Positions 1 through 12,545 of a DNA stretch of 64,000 nucleotides are shown one piece after another; within the stretch, counting starts at the first letter, position 1; every line of letters begins with the position of its first letter. Made by a program: the position numbers and the translations under genes. Source of the DNA: Thamnidium elegans (lineage: Eukaryota > Mucoromycota > Mucoromycetes > Mucorales > Mucoraceae); contig JAIXMG010000010.1 of NCBI GenBank assembly GCA_025201345.1, forward strand, positions 434,001 through 498,000, in the 5' to 3' direction. Below the pieces are notes generated by a model. That model saw only the letters and a list, made by a program, of their open reading frames with translations. It did no database searches and was not told the origin of the DNA.

Positions 1-1
1 A

Positions 2-1842
2 CCTACGCAACCTGTAAAAATTAGAAAGAAACCAGGTCGTAAGCCTAATCCAGCATCACCTGCACTTCGCAAAGCCCAAAACAGAGCTGCTCAAAGAGCA
101 TTTCGAGAGCGTAAAGAGCGTCATATGCGCGAACTAGAAATAGCTATTAAACAAATCCGAGAACAACGAGATAAATTACACATTGAAAATGAACAAATGA
201 AAACCGACCGAGAAATTATGCGTTCTGAAAATTGGTACTTGAAGGGAATCGTCTTAACTTTACAATTAGTTTGTTTCCAACACAACTTGGTTATTCCTCA
301 GCACGGACCTTACATCAATGAACAAGCTTTATCAGTGTTAGCTGAATCTATTCCTAAATCTATTTCAACTTATATTAGTGTGAATGCCAGTAATAAATTA
401 CCTGTTCCTTCCAAGTTATTTGGCTATAGACACACTATGAAGCAGCGTGACCGATACCTTTCTTCTGGCTCGATTGTCATCACCAAAAATGGTATTCACT
501 CCGTACCAGACAATTCTACAGAAAGCCTTAGTAATTTATCTTCCGCACCAATGAAAGATCCTGTCGAATGTGAAACTACCCCAAATGAATCGTGCTACAC
601 TGATTTTCCCACTGTTGAGGATCTTGTGCATCCTCTCGAAGACGATAATTCTAATGCTTTTAAAAATATGCCACCGCTCTCCCCAGCATCTGTTGATTTA
701 GAATCCGATATTTTACGGCCTGAACCTAAAAAAGAGTCTGCAAATGCCAGCAATCATATCCCTAAACCAGTCATGTTAACCGAAGAAACACTATCATCTA
801 ATCTTGCTGCTATTCAAACTCTTCGACTTCGACTTCGGCTTCAATCAGCATGTGTCCGTATGGAATCCTTACCTTTTGCTATACAACCTACTATTTTACA
901 GGTAATTTTGACCACCTGCATATATTTGTAATGTGGGGAAAAAAGAATGTGAAATTTTGTTACTAAACTTATTTACTTTTACAGCTTACTATACCTCATG
1001 ACCCTCGTATTGATTTAATTCCTACCCCTCATATGAGAGATAGAATGATTTTGTTTAGAGACCAGTTTGATTTGGACGATTGCTTCCGTTGTTTATTAGG
1101 ACATTCTGTCTTTCATGGTGGAGACCCTGCAGTTGCAGCAAACTGGCAATTACCACCTGAATTCTTTGAAAAATATTGGTTTTTAACTATCGATTACACC
1201 CTTCGTCGTACTACCAATCATTGGAGACGCTTACAAGGTTTAGACGATCTTATTTTTGAAAAGGAAAAGAAACCCCCAGAAGGAATAACCAGTACGAATA
1301 GCAATACAACATCCACTCTTCCACTATTAGAACAGCAAGAGCAAAAATTAAATTATGAGGACATCTCAGCACTTTTAGGAATCGATTTTTGGAAAATTGC
1401 ACAGGAGACACATACAAACTCTCATGGCATTCAAGCTTTCCCGACTAAACCAAACTACGCTTCTTCCCTTTCCTCTGATAGTTCATATAACTCTAATCAT
1501 TCTCAAACACATTCTTCACCAACTAATATTATTGAAGAGGATACCACATCATCATTTGAACCGGTGCGTCTTACAGACGGTTACTCGTTTCCATTCTCTA
1601 AACCTCAACAAACAACGAAAAAGACCATGCAAAAAACATCAACTACCCGACATCATCCTTATCAAAAACAGACTTATACAAAAAATACAGAGCATTCTAC
1701 TCCACCGCCAGTTGCGTTAAACTCTGATAGTACGTGTCATCCTTGGGATACACTGTTAGCTGACTCATCGGTACATAATGATTATGGTAAGGCTAAACAA
1801 ATAATATGTCTACAAGATTATTTAATTAACTTGGAATTCTAA
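2..1842 (+). CDS. bZIP transcription factor with DUF3425 domain (5' partial)
   Basis: Likely nuclear DNA-binding regulator of the fungal Yap/AP-1-like bZIP class. Exons are 2-901 and 985-1842; the intron (902-984) has a GTAATT donor, a TACTAAAC branch-like site and an ACAG acceptor, and falls between codons. The visible 585 residues start inside the protein, so the true start lies left of the window. Residues about 20-45 hold the basic region with the signature NRAAQRAFRERKERH, followed by a heptad-spaced zipper to about residue 80. Exon 2 opens with a DUF3425-type domain (about residues 301-390; IDLIPTPHMRDR, GGDPAVAANWQLPPEFFEKYW, TNHWRRLQGL). The middle and C-terminus are Ser/Thr/Asn-rich and probably disordered. 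The bZIP-DUF3425 pair is known from fungal regulators; which promoters it controls cannot be read from sequence. Confidence 0.9.
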
Positions 1843-2159
1843 ATAATAGATATCATGATGGAAAATCTGATTGATTCAGAAACCATTTTTGGGTCATAAA
1901 ACTTATTTTTTTCATATATTGTCATTTTTACTTTCATATTTCAAAAAAACAAAAAAAGTCGATGAAAAAAAAAGCATATTAACTTTTCTCAACATTTATT
2001 AAATAATATTCATATACCATTTCTCTCTTTTTTTTTCGGTTTCATTAACAAAATAAAAATGAACTTACTTTATTAACGTTACACAGCTCTTTTATTCGTC
2101 TGTTGATATTGTACCACGAAAAACAAATTAGTTAATATACAGTCATTTCAAGAAGTAAA
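1843..2159. other. Intergenic, 3' flank of bZIP gene
   Basis: AT-rich with short A and T runs. No ORF or RNA gene is seen. The left end of the Tc1-type element probably lies here, but no terminal inverted repeat could be recognised. Confidence 0.5.
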
Positions 2160-3019
2160 GTCGTTGGTTTTGAATTTGATGAAAATCCTGAAAGTATTTT
2201 CGAGAAAAAGAAAAAATCAGGCCGACGTCGTATTCTTGGGGAAGAACATAAGCAATTTATTTTAACTTATATTGATGAGAATCATTCTGCTGTTTTAACT
2301 GAAATGGTAGAAAGTTTACTACAATACTTTGTAAATCTTAACGTTTCTCGTACTACTGTCTATAACTTCATGACAACGCCGTGTAACTTATCTATTAAAC
2401 AAGCGTAATTCCAAACTTTGGAAAGAAACAGTGAGGAAAAAATTCAACAAAGGTATGATTGGGTATAAAAGTGGCAACAAACTGATTTGGACTTTATAAC
2501 AAATTGTGTCTTTCTTGATGAATCATCCTTTCATATTAATTTGAAATGAGCTATAGTATGGTCAAAGGAAGGAGCCCCTGCACTAGTTACAGTGCCTATG
2601 ACTAAAGCAAAAGTAACATCGATTTTAGGTGCAATATCTGCCACCGGTCTAATTAATGTTAGTTTACGAGTTCCAAAACGAATCAAAAGAGAAAGCTTGG
2701 GTATGAGACTGATACTTATAGTATAGGAGCAGCGACAGGACATTATTTGAGCTTCTTAAAAGCTACTCTTGATGAAATGGACAAGTATCCAGAAATGAAG
2801 GTACCCTTTCTTGTGATGGATAATGCTCCTATCCATAGCTCAGCTGATATAGGAAAGCATATAAATTCTCGAGGATATCGATTTGTATATCTTCCTCCAT
2901 ATTCTCCTGAATTGAATCCAATTGAGTAGTTCTGGTCAGTTATCAAGAGTAAAGTGAAGCGAAATAAGTTCTTGGAAAAAGAGACGTTGATGACCATAAT
3001 TAGCGAAGTTTATATTTAA
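2160..3019 (+). pseudogene. Decayed Tc1/mariner (DD34E) transposase
   Basis: Remnant of a cut-and-paste DNA transposase of the IS630-Tc1-mariner superfamily. Reading downstream from 2160, an N-terminal helix-turn-helix-like part (RRRILGEEHKQFIL, VSRTTVYNF) is interrupted by TAA codons. The catalytic core follows in pieces: FLDESSFHIN carries the first Asp, FLVMDNAPIH (about 2807-2836) the second, and PPYSPELNPIE (about 2896-2928) the Glu. Thirty-four residues separate the second Asp from the Glu, the DD34E spacing of Tc1-type enzymes. In-frame stops (about 2406, just after the first catalytic block, and directly after the catalytic Glu) and a frame change near 2700 make it non-functional. Flanking terminal inverted repeats were not found by eye. 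Confidence 0.85.
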
Positions 3020-3100
3020 GTGACTTCAAAGGCTTTGTTTATCATTCTTCCAAATGCTTTAGTAAGTGTCTCTACAAAGAAAAGTTATAAAATGTGAAGC

Positions 3101-3102
<2 letters not shown>

Positions 3103-3136
<34 letters not shown>
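3103..3136. repeat. Poly(A) tract, 34 nt
   Basis: Uninterrupted A run between the transposase remnant and the retroelement ORF1 fragment. It may be a relic of a retroposed 3' end or simple slippage; neither can be decided from sequence. Confidence 0.9.
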
Positions 3137-3141
<5 letters not shown>

Positions 3142-3285
3142 GGAAAAATGTTATTGGTATAAAAAAAAGGTAAAGAGAGGTATACTGTATTGCGGTGTGG
3201 GTGGGTAAAGGGTTGGTTGCGTCGCCCTACTAAAATTACAAAATAACAAAAACATACAAAAATTTAGAAAATTGGCTACTTCGAC

Positions 3286-4086
3286 ATGTCTTCTTATAAC
3301 AAACTAATGGTTCCACCTAGGTCAGGGCTCATTCCTGGTATATCCTACGCTGGCGCGGTTCACACAAAGTTGCAAACCAAAAAACGCTCAGTCATTCACT
3401 CAACGAAGCCAACTTTACCTTCATCCTCCTCTCAACCGCCTCAAACAGGTCAGGAGGTTCGCTCACTCATCTTACGTCACGGACGATCGGATAACTGTTA
3501 TTTTGTGGACGTTTCCAAAGTACCATATCTCACTGACCAACAACATTTGGAGGCCATTTGCAGACAATATGGAGGAGCGTCAAACTTCTACAGAGTTAAG
3601 GTGCTGGGTCCCCGACAGAATCGATATTTCGAACTGTATCCTTCGCAGTCGATTATTGCTAAATTCCTCTCCGAAGGTATTTTCTATGAAGCTACCAAAA
3701 CACGGATTTTTCCATGCAAGGCTATTGAAGGTCAAGGCAAGATTATTCGTCTTAACTTGTCTGACATTCCTATCCTCGAGAAATCTGATATCATCTCCAA
3801 ACTTACGGAATTTCTATCCAAACTCGGTACCTTACTCGATTTGGGCTTCACCTATGAATCCACAATGGGCTGGTTTATGGGTTCTAGCTATGCTATTTTA
3901 CAAAGGGACGACAACGTGACTTATCCCACTCTACACCACAAAGTCTCCTTGTCGCACGATGAATACTGTTTTGCCACCTTCCCGGAAATGACGATATGGT
4001 GTCGTTATTGCCACGAAGAAGGGCACTCTGATATGATCAAGCATATACAAATATATATTATCATATATATTTACACATACATATGA
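3286..4086 (+). mobile_element. Truncated retroelement ORF1 (gag-like) fragment
   Basis: An open frame from an ATG at 3286 encodes a protein with a basic, Pro/Ser-rich N-terminus and a central globular part. It ends with WCRYCHEEGHS, the first three ligands (C-x2-C-x4-H) of a CCHC zinc knuckle. The fourth Cys is missing because the sequence switches at about 4030 into AT-rich DNA, and the frame runs on to a chance stop at 4086. Base composition is clearly less AT-rich than the surroundings. This architecture is typical of ORF1/gag proteins of fungal non-LTR retrotransposons. No reverse transcriptase follows. An alternative is a domesticated zinc-knuckle protein, but the abrupt end argues for a 3'-truncated copy. 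Confidence 0.55.
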
Positions 4087-4392
4087 TTATCTTACACGTC
4101 TTTATCCCTTTATGACTAATTCGTATTTATTTTAACTAAGCCATACCGACATCGTCCAGTAATAACTGTTGTCTGAGTAATGATTAGAGGATTGACCATA
4201 GTTACATATCTTGACCAAAGACTAGGTTAGATAAGCACGCTTGAAGTTATATAAGGAAACTGTGGCACTTATTGTGATACAGCACACTACCTACACCTTT
4301 TTTATTTAATTAATATTAAAAAATCTTATACATTATGTTTTTTTAATAAAATTATAGTGATGGTATTTTACACAAAAAGCAGTATAATATAC
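4087..4392. other. Intergenic, 3' flank of kelch paralogue A
   Basis: AT-rich, without coding signal. It probably contains the 3' UTR of the minus-strand kelch gene ending at 4393. Confidence 0.5.
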
Positions 4393-6441
4393 TTAATTAG
4401 CGTCAGGCTTTACAATGCTGTAACTATCTACCGGAGTACTAGAGGGCTTGATGATATTTACTGCAATATCAGGAGGACTCTTATTTATTCGGTGAGAAGA
4501 GTCGTTATTGCTCTCAATCAAATTATTTTGAGAATTCGGTTTAGCAGCCGGGACTTCTCTGTAGTGGTCTTCAATTGCATCCCAATCTACAGCCATCTGC
4601 TCGTGGGTGTCTTGTTGCTTTGCATTTTTTCGACGTCGAAGATAGAAAAATATTAAAGCGATAACGCCCAAACCCTTAAAAGTATAATATATTAATTAAA
4701 GTCATTTAATTAGATTATCATACTTACAACAACAATGGCACCTGCCGTAATTCCTCCAATAGCTCCTTTGCTTAATCCTTCAGGTTCGTTCAAATTTATA
4801 GTTGAGTCTGTGGTTGTGTTAGTAGTTACATTTGTGGTAGAGACATAAGTATCGGTATAGACGATATTAGAGACATTTGAAACGTCAATAGTAAGTATTG
4901 GAAACCCCGTCTCATCGCCATTGCTTCTACCGAAGAGAATAAATAATGTGAAGTTCGCCAAAACAGCTATTTGAAAACAGTTGAATTTATATATCTGTAA
5001 TGATGTTTATTGATTCGCTAAATAGTAAACATACCTGAGTGAAAGTATCTAGGGCCACTTAACTGCGAGGGAACGCCGACATTTTTGTTCATAGTCCACA
5101 TGTTACTCTCTAAATTCAAGGTGTAGCAGTAATTTCCAGATGCTGTATATTTTATATGAGTTAGTGATACTATACCACTGCTCAGAAAATACACATACCT
5201 CTGATACCATCTTTGGAGCCTCCATAGAGAACGATATCTTGAGAATTTGGTACTATACTTATTTATTAGATTTAAAATAACTAGAAGATATACATGAGTT
5301 ACGTACAAAGGTTAGCTGTATGATACATTCTATCTGTGGGAACATCACCATGCAATGTCTCGTTTAACCAATCACCAGAATTAGTATTAAAAACGGAAGC
5401 CCAACTGAAGAATAGTATAGTTGAACTTAGCATATTTTCAGTATCGACATAACTACCTCCAAGATAATATATTTTACTTGTGCTAGGATTAAATGTCGCC
5501 GTTTGATGACTGGGGTAGAACCCTGAAAGTGTGCTACTTTGGGGCGAAAATGAAGACCATATCTGATATAAAAATATGTTAAATGATACATTTTTTTTTC
5601 TGGGGTAGTTATTATTTACACCTGAATCCACAGCTAGCGTCGTAAAGAGACTGAATCCTGTGTATCCTCCGTAACTCTCGGAAAGAATTGGGTCTTTAGA
5701 CGAGGGGGAAAATCTAAAAAAAATATATTAACAACAGACCAATTTTCAGCTACGAAATATTTACTGATCCAATCCTCCATAAAATCCAACCAAATTGTCT
5801 GGCAAGTTAACGGCAGTCGAGTCATAACTATAAAAAAAGGTGAGGGTTACAGATATAAGTAAAATATACTTAGCCAATTATTGATATCATACATTTGTCT
5901 AGATCCTCCTTTTTCATCTGTAAACTGAGGACCCTTCGACCATGTGTTTGAGGAGGTATCATAAATAATTGTTTGATTGGTATAATTAAAACCGAAAACA
6001 TTATAACCTCCTTGAATCATAAACCGCTTTCCATCGGATAATACAACCGATGAAGGTGTTCCTCGATTTTCTGTATTAAAGTCAACAGCGGGTACTACCG
6101 TATTCCACAGGCTATTCATATTATACGTTTTTTGCCCGCTAAATAAATTGATATCTAGAGAATAAAGTTTTTCATCAGCAGTTCGAAGCGCCATAATGCC
6201 GGAAGAAGAAGTATCTCCACCATAGCAATAAATCTGACCACCAACGTAACCACACGCTAAAAATAGTAGCGCAAGCAAAAAAAAAAAAAATAATAATAAT
6301 AATTAGTATACGTTTATTCTATTTTAATATCTTGAAATTGTAATTACATGCCAAAGAGCGAGATGGTATATTATCAGCTGCTAAAACTTTATAAATAAAA
6401 AATGCTACAAGAGAAGCAATCCTTAGACTTATCTTTGTCAT
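4393..6441 (-). CDS. Kelch-repeat type I membrane protein, paralogue A
   Basis: Predicted 517-residue cell-surface or secretory-pathway protein in nine exons: 6441-6348, 6256-5893, 5827-5765, 5713-5620, 5562-5307, 5252-5199, 5142-5035, 4966-4728, 4674-4393. The start was chosen because it gives a signal peptide (MTKISLRIASLVAFFIYKVL) matching the neighbouring paralogue. The ectodomain carries kelch-type blades (QIYCYGGD, NTWSKG, GFYGGLD, KIYYLGGSYV, MYHTANL, DIVLYGG). A Thr/Asn-rich stalk with potential N-glycosylation sites, one hydrophobic helix (GAIGGITAGAIVVVGLG, continuing IALIFFY) stopped by RRRK, and a polar cytoplasmic tail of about 75 residues follow. A kelch propeller suggests protein or glycan binding; no catalytic residues of galactose oxidase could be identified. 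A paralogue with the same structure lies 4.6 kb away at 8872-11051. Confidence 0.85.
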
Positions 6442-8390
6442 AACTTGGAGTATTTTTTTTTCGATAAACGAAAGAAAAGGAATCATTCTTTCCACCCACA
6501 GCTCCAATTTTAATGAATGTATCCGTGTAACCTTTCACAATAACGATAAACTTGTTTTTAATGCGATTACTGAATATCTAAAGTAATACAGAGACTTAGA
6601 TATTTCTGTGACAATTTAGTAGAAATTTACCAATAAAAAGCTGGGTCTATTGAACACCCCAAAGCCATATACCTGTATATGTATATTACATTCTCTGTTA
6701 GTTTGAATCTAAGAACTATTGGTCACGTAAACACGAGAAATTATATTCAAGAGGTACTACTAAAAGATTGTGGCCTATACCCATCGTTCTCTGCTAAAAA
6801 TAGGACTAGTACTTTTAATAAAAGAGACTAAATTATTCCACATAAAGATTATTTCAAGTCTTCTATCTTTCAACTGCCGTCTTTAAAAAAATACCTGAGA
6901 TTAGAAAATACAAAAATCAGGAGGATCGAGTAAAATTTCTAATTGAAGGTCAACAAGAACAATGCAGTAATGATGAAAGACATTTATGTTTTACATTTTC
7001 TATTTCAAATATTAATTGCTATGGAGCTTTATTCTACCAGGTATATTTCCGTATATATACATGTACGCTAAATCCCTCCGTCCTGTTTTACAACTTTTAT
7101 TATCGTCGGAATAATAGCTATATCAGATGATATAATAAGCTCTGTGTTTGGCTTTGTGAAACCCTTACAAATCCTGTCTATGGACTAGTCGTTTGGCACT
7201 ACTATAAGCTGTGTCTGACAAATAACGTTGTTGAGAAAAATATTGCTAATGTTTTTATTGTTGTTGTTTCTGATGACTAGGCTAATGTTGCTGTTGCGAT
7301 GTTGACAAGACAGAGGCAGGTGATATAATTACCTATTTATGATGGCGGCCAATTTTACCGTAATAAACTTCCAGTAGTTTACTCATTAGTTTATGTTGAA
7401 TTTTTATAAGACCAAATAGAACGAATAAAGTAGTGTTATTTGTTATTACAGATGTAGTAGTAGCTAAAAACAAATGCAAATTCAACATACGTATATCTCT
7501 TAATTTGATAGCCTTTTATAGGTGTCCTTTAGTGGTAAAATTTTCAGTGCCTAGATTATGGTATGTCAAAAAAAAAAATGCTATAAGGAAAACATTGATA
7601 GGCTTCTACTGGTATAGTAATACGGTAGTGGCTCTATTTAGGGGTGTTCTATTTAAGGATATGCTCTATTTAAGGATAAATTTTTCCAGGACATCTTCTT
7701 CCGTCGCTAATAATCGATTTAAGGGAGGATTTACCGAGAATTTCGGCCGCTTCTGTAGTTTTTTTTTATTTTTTTTTGGTTTTAGAATGAAACGTAGCAC
7801 TAACCATAATAAATATTATAAATATTTAGGTACATTAGTTTGTGGAGGGGACGGTTCCACACAAAGATTATAGGTTTACATATATACCAAATAAAATAAT
7901 AAAGTAAATCTAGCATAGTTTTTCGTATAATCTCAAAATTGTCGAAAGTGAGACATCGTGTAGTAACACCGTCAGGGCAATATAAGTAGATCCAGCAAAA
8001 GCATATCTGAAAATAGCATTCTAGAAAAATTGTGTGCAACAGGTACGGGTAATGTTCTGATGATATCTACTACATGTATTCATCGAATGGGCATAATCTA
8101 TTTATACTAGATATAACCTCCAGAATTATAATACTTTTTTTTTAAAAAAATAAATTATGTTACGTAGTCGTTATTTTTTCTTCAAGTCTTTTCGTGCAAA
8201 AGTCAAATACAAGCCTAACTAGAAGACCTCTGCGGAACATGAAACATAGCTAGAAGATACAATTTCTGTGCGATTGTAATGCATCATACATGAAAATAAT
8301 AAATAAAACCTGGTAATTACCGCTATGATTTTTCATATCAAATAAACTTTGTGAAAATAGGGCAATCATTTTTAAACTCTTAAATTCACT

Positions 8391-8423
<33 letters not shown>

Positions 8424-8871
8424 CCTACAAAACTGATCAAAGCCTTCTTTACTGACCAAGAAGATGCCAGCCATAAAGTAAGATACCTTTCTCCCGACAC
8501 AAAACAATAATAATAGAAACTCTTTTCATTCAGAAAGCAGTGATAATACATTTACTGGGATACGGATGTACGATCAATTTAGTATAAAATCACCATTGAT
8601 AGAAAACCCACTTGTTGGTTATTTGATTCAGTTACTTTTTGTTTGTTATGACTATCACTTTATATGCTTACTTATATAGTGCTTGTAAAATTAATCTGCA
8701 AAACTTCGGTGTTAATTAGGATTAAATAGACTTCGTTTTTATAGTACCAATAAAAGCATAATAAAATGTTGTTTTAAAATATTTAGTTTTTATTATTATA
8801 TTGAATTGTTTACATTTTTTTTAATACAATTGAAGAACTCTTATTTTACAACAAACGTCGTATAATAATTA
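6442..8871. other. Intergenic between kelch paralogues
   Basis: The part next to 6441-6900 resembles the region upstream of paralogue B (about 11052-11450; shared stretches such as GTGTAACCTT and TATCTTTCAACTG), so promoter DNA was included in the duplication. The rest is AT-rich without convincing ORFs. A T run sits at about 8394-8423. Confidence 0.6.
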
Positions 8872-11051
8872 TTATTTCCAGTCAGGTTTTACAGTAATAT
8901 CATAATCTACTAAGTTAATAGAGGGCTTAACAATATCCACTACAGTATCAGGGCTCTTATTTGCTGGCAGAGAAACGTCGTTATTGTTCTCTATAGTTGC
9001 TGAAACTAAATCAAGAGAGTAGTGGCGTTCATCTGTATTTCCAGTTATTTCCGTAAATCCTGTAAACTTCGGAGGATTCGATTTAGCAGCTGGGACCTCT
9101 TTATAGTGCTCATCAATTTTATCCCAATCGACATCCATATCCCTACTCTCATGTGCGTCTTGTTGCCTTGTTTTTTTTTGACGTCGAATATACAAAAATA
9201 TGAAAGAGATAATACCCAAAGCCTAAAAAAAAATATTAGCCAAAAGTATTTAAATAACTTTAGTGAACTTACAGCAACAACCGATCCTGCTGTAATTCCT
9301 CCAACGGATCCTTTGCTTAATCCAGCAGATCCTTTAGAGTTAGAGTCATTCGAATTAGAATCACTCAAATTAGGGTCATTCGAATTACTGGTTGTATCGG
9401 AGGTATAAGTAGCGGTATAGATAATATTAGAGACACTTGCTACGTCAATAGTGAGTAATGAAGGGTTTAAGGCGCCATCGGCGCCTCTACCAAATAAAAT
9501 AAATAATGTGCTATCTACTAAAACGGCTATTCGATAAAGTTGACGTTAAATGATCTATAATACTCTTTTATAACTCGCTATACGATATCTGTACCTGAAT
9601 GACTGAATCTAGGTCCGCTTAAATATGCGGGAATATTGACAGTGTCATGTTTAGTCCACGTACTAGTCTCTAAATGCAAGGTATAGCAGAAATTACTAGA
9701 TGCTATAAGTTTTATATGAGTGATTACTATATATTATACAAAACTATTTTATAAAAATTCTTGTACCTGTTTGGCCATTTTCGGAACCTCCATAGAGAAT
9801 GATATCTTGTGAATTTGGTACTATAATTAACTGTTAGATTTAAAACAGACTAGAAGAAATACATTGGCTACATACATAGGTTGGATGTATGGTACATTCT
9901 ACTAGCGGGAAGATTTCCTTCCATTGTCTCATTCGACCAAGTACCAGATTCAGTGTTAAAAACAGCTGCCCAATTAAAGGGTATTGTAATTCGTTCCCAG
10001 TTGTTTGTAGTAGTGTAGTAGTTACCCCCAAGGTAGTATATTTTACCAGTACTAGGATTAATTGTAGCCGTTTGATCAAGAGGATAGAAATCTAAAAGTG
10101 TGCTAGCTTGAGGAGAAAAGGGAGACCATGTCTGATTTGAAAGTATGTTAAATGATAGACTTGTTTTCTATAAGAGAATTATATGCTTACGCCTAAATCG
10201 GTGTTATGCGTTGTAAAGCGACTAAATCCAACGTAAGATGAATTTTCACTATTGAAAGTTGCTACATTTCCATTACCAGAGATCTCGGGAGCCGAGATAT
10301 TGGCAAATCTAAAAAAAAAATTAGCAATAGATCAATCTTCAACTAAAGAAATATTTACTGTTCGAATCCACCATAAAATCCAATCAAACCGTTTGGCAAG
10401 TTAACAGCGGTCGAGACAAATCTATAGAAAAAATGGAATGATACAAGTATAAGTGTGATATACATACCAGATTAATAAGACCTTACATTTGTCTTACTCC
10501 TACGTTATCCACTGAATATGCACTACCCTTCGCCCAAGTATTTGAGGAAGTATCATAGATAATTGTTTGGTCTAAATACTTAACCCCAAAAGGACTAAAA
10601 CCTCCTTGAATCATAAGCCGCTTTCCATCTGATAACACAATTGATGTCGGTCTTCTTCGTTTTCCTGTTTCAAAGGGAACATCGGGCAGTATTTTATTCC
10701 ACTGACTAATCATAATCTCACTTTTTTGCCCAGCAAAAGCTTTGATGTTTAAAGAATAAATGTCTTCATCTAATGTCAGGTTATGATTAAAAACTGGAGT
10801 GGTATCTCCGCCGAAGCAATATATCTGACCCTCAACGTAGCCGCAGGCTAAATAGATGTATGGAAACGAAAATAGGTAAATAATCAGTGTATTTACATTT
10901 ATTTTATTCTATTTTAAAACGTTTAAGAAAGCTCTTTCAATATCGTAGAACTGTAATTACACGAAAAAGAGCGAGATGCTATAATATCATTGGCCGAAAC
11001 ATAAGTAAAACACGCCGCCAGAGAAGCAATTATCAGGGCTATCTTTGTCAT
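8872..11051 (-). CDS. Kelch-repeat type I membrane protein, paralogue B
   Basis: Predicted 551-residue paralogue of the protein at 4393-6441. It has nine exons with the same phases and near-identical lengths: 11051-10961, 10847-10487, 10421-10359, 10308-10191, 10131-9876, 9820-9767, 9702-9595, 9526-9273, 9222-8872. It starts with a signal peptide (MTKIALIIASLAACFTYVSA), continues with kelch blades (QIYCFGGD, NTWAKG, GFYGGFE, DIILYGG), a Ser/Asn-rich stalk (SNSNDSNSKGSAGLSKGSV), one membrane helix ending in basic residues (IRRQKK), and a longer cytoplasmic tail than paralogue A. Exons 3, 5, 6 and 7 have equal lengths in both genes; differences concentrate in exons 4, 8 and 9. The substrate or partner is unknown. 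Confidence 0.85.
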
Positions 11052-12510
11052 GATTTATTGCTTTTTTTTTTCCGAAGAACAAAAAGAGAGAAAAATCATT
11101 TTTCTTTTTCTACGTAGTTTTAGTTTAAGTAGAAATGACAGTGTAACCTTCCACAACGGTGACTAACTTATTTTGATACGAATAGTACTAAAAGCAAATT
11201 ATATATAATGTAACACTGAGGCTTAGATATTTCCGTAATTTTGATGTACAAGACAAATTATGCTAAAAGGTGTAGTGATAATCATCAGACTCTATGTTTA
11301 GATTTTTATACCTAATGTAGTAATATACCTTCTTAGAAACACAAGTATTAAGTAGTTTATTTAGTTCATTAAAGATATTGCAACACGTCTTTTTTATCTT
11401 TCAACTGTCATCTTTGATATTAGACTTGTAATAACTGTTATTAATAATATCATTGGCGATTTTCCTTTCTCGTCGATGGATCCGGTCGCTTGAACCATTG
11501 AATGAGATTAATAAAATACTTCTCCTCTTCTGTATATAATGTTAGAGATAAAAAGAAAAAGGAGGTTGTGTTCAATAATGATGCGAGTAATATTATTAAC
11601 GAGTTATTTGAACAACTTGAACCGTTCACCAGTACCACCGACACCGACATACTTCGTTCTGTCATTGACGGATTAGAAACTGGTGAGACTAATAAACGAA
11701 GCAAAAAATATTATTACCGAATAAATATTTACTACTTACCTTTTTTTTTTTTTGGAGCACCGGGGGTAAGGACCTTCTGAAACAACGTATCTCTCAAAAT
11801 ATTTGAAGAGGCCTGTTAGCGGTTTTTTGTTGGTTTAAAGCAAAGACAATATCATTCTTACATTACGAATGCTTTTATGTATCAAGGTTTCCCATTTTAT
11901 TGATACTAATAAGATTATTTACCCTCATTCCTCTCTAAGCATAGTAACACTCTAAAAAAAGAAAAAAATCCCTTTACTTAGCCTGCAGCTACATAATAAA
12001 ATGCAGTATGCATTATAACAATGTTAAGACTACTGAAAGACAAGTCCCCTGCCCCAAAGAAAAATCCATTAAAAATAGACGTTAGTAGTTTTCAAAGGAG
12101 TGCATATTAAAGGCAAATGATACCCTTGAACTTTATTACAAAAAAGGGGGGCTAATTTCCTAATAAAAAATCTATGTCAATTACTGATGCTTCTATTACA
12201 TAGATTGTTTAGCGTAAAAGTAGTAAAGCTCATATTCATGCTTCTGACTGTTTTTTCTTATAAAGGGAAGACTTGATCTATGAAAAAAATTATACAGTAT
12301 TCTTTTTTCTTTCTCTCCAAGTCTTTTATTTAGAGACTAAAATCAATAATAGCTTTTTTATTACTTGAAAGTTACTTTATTATAGTGAGCCTGTAATAAA
12401 CAGGCAAAGAACGCAGCTCTTTTTCATACTGAACAAGTGTTTGCATAACAAGATATATTACACAAGATAAAAAATGTGACCAATTGAGTAAGAGTAAAAA
12501 AAAAAAAGAC

Positions 12511-12545
<35 letters not shown>

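Noticed and set aside
6348..6507. Start of kelch paralogue A further upstream (MELWVERM frame)
   Set aside because: That extension is not an ATG-supported match to paralogue B and would bury the signal peptide.
7433..7873. 146-codon plus-strand frame between the kelch genes
   Set aside because: Phe/Lys-biased AT-driven frame without motifs, ending in T runs; no neighbouring exon fits.
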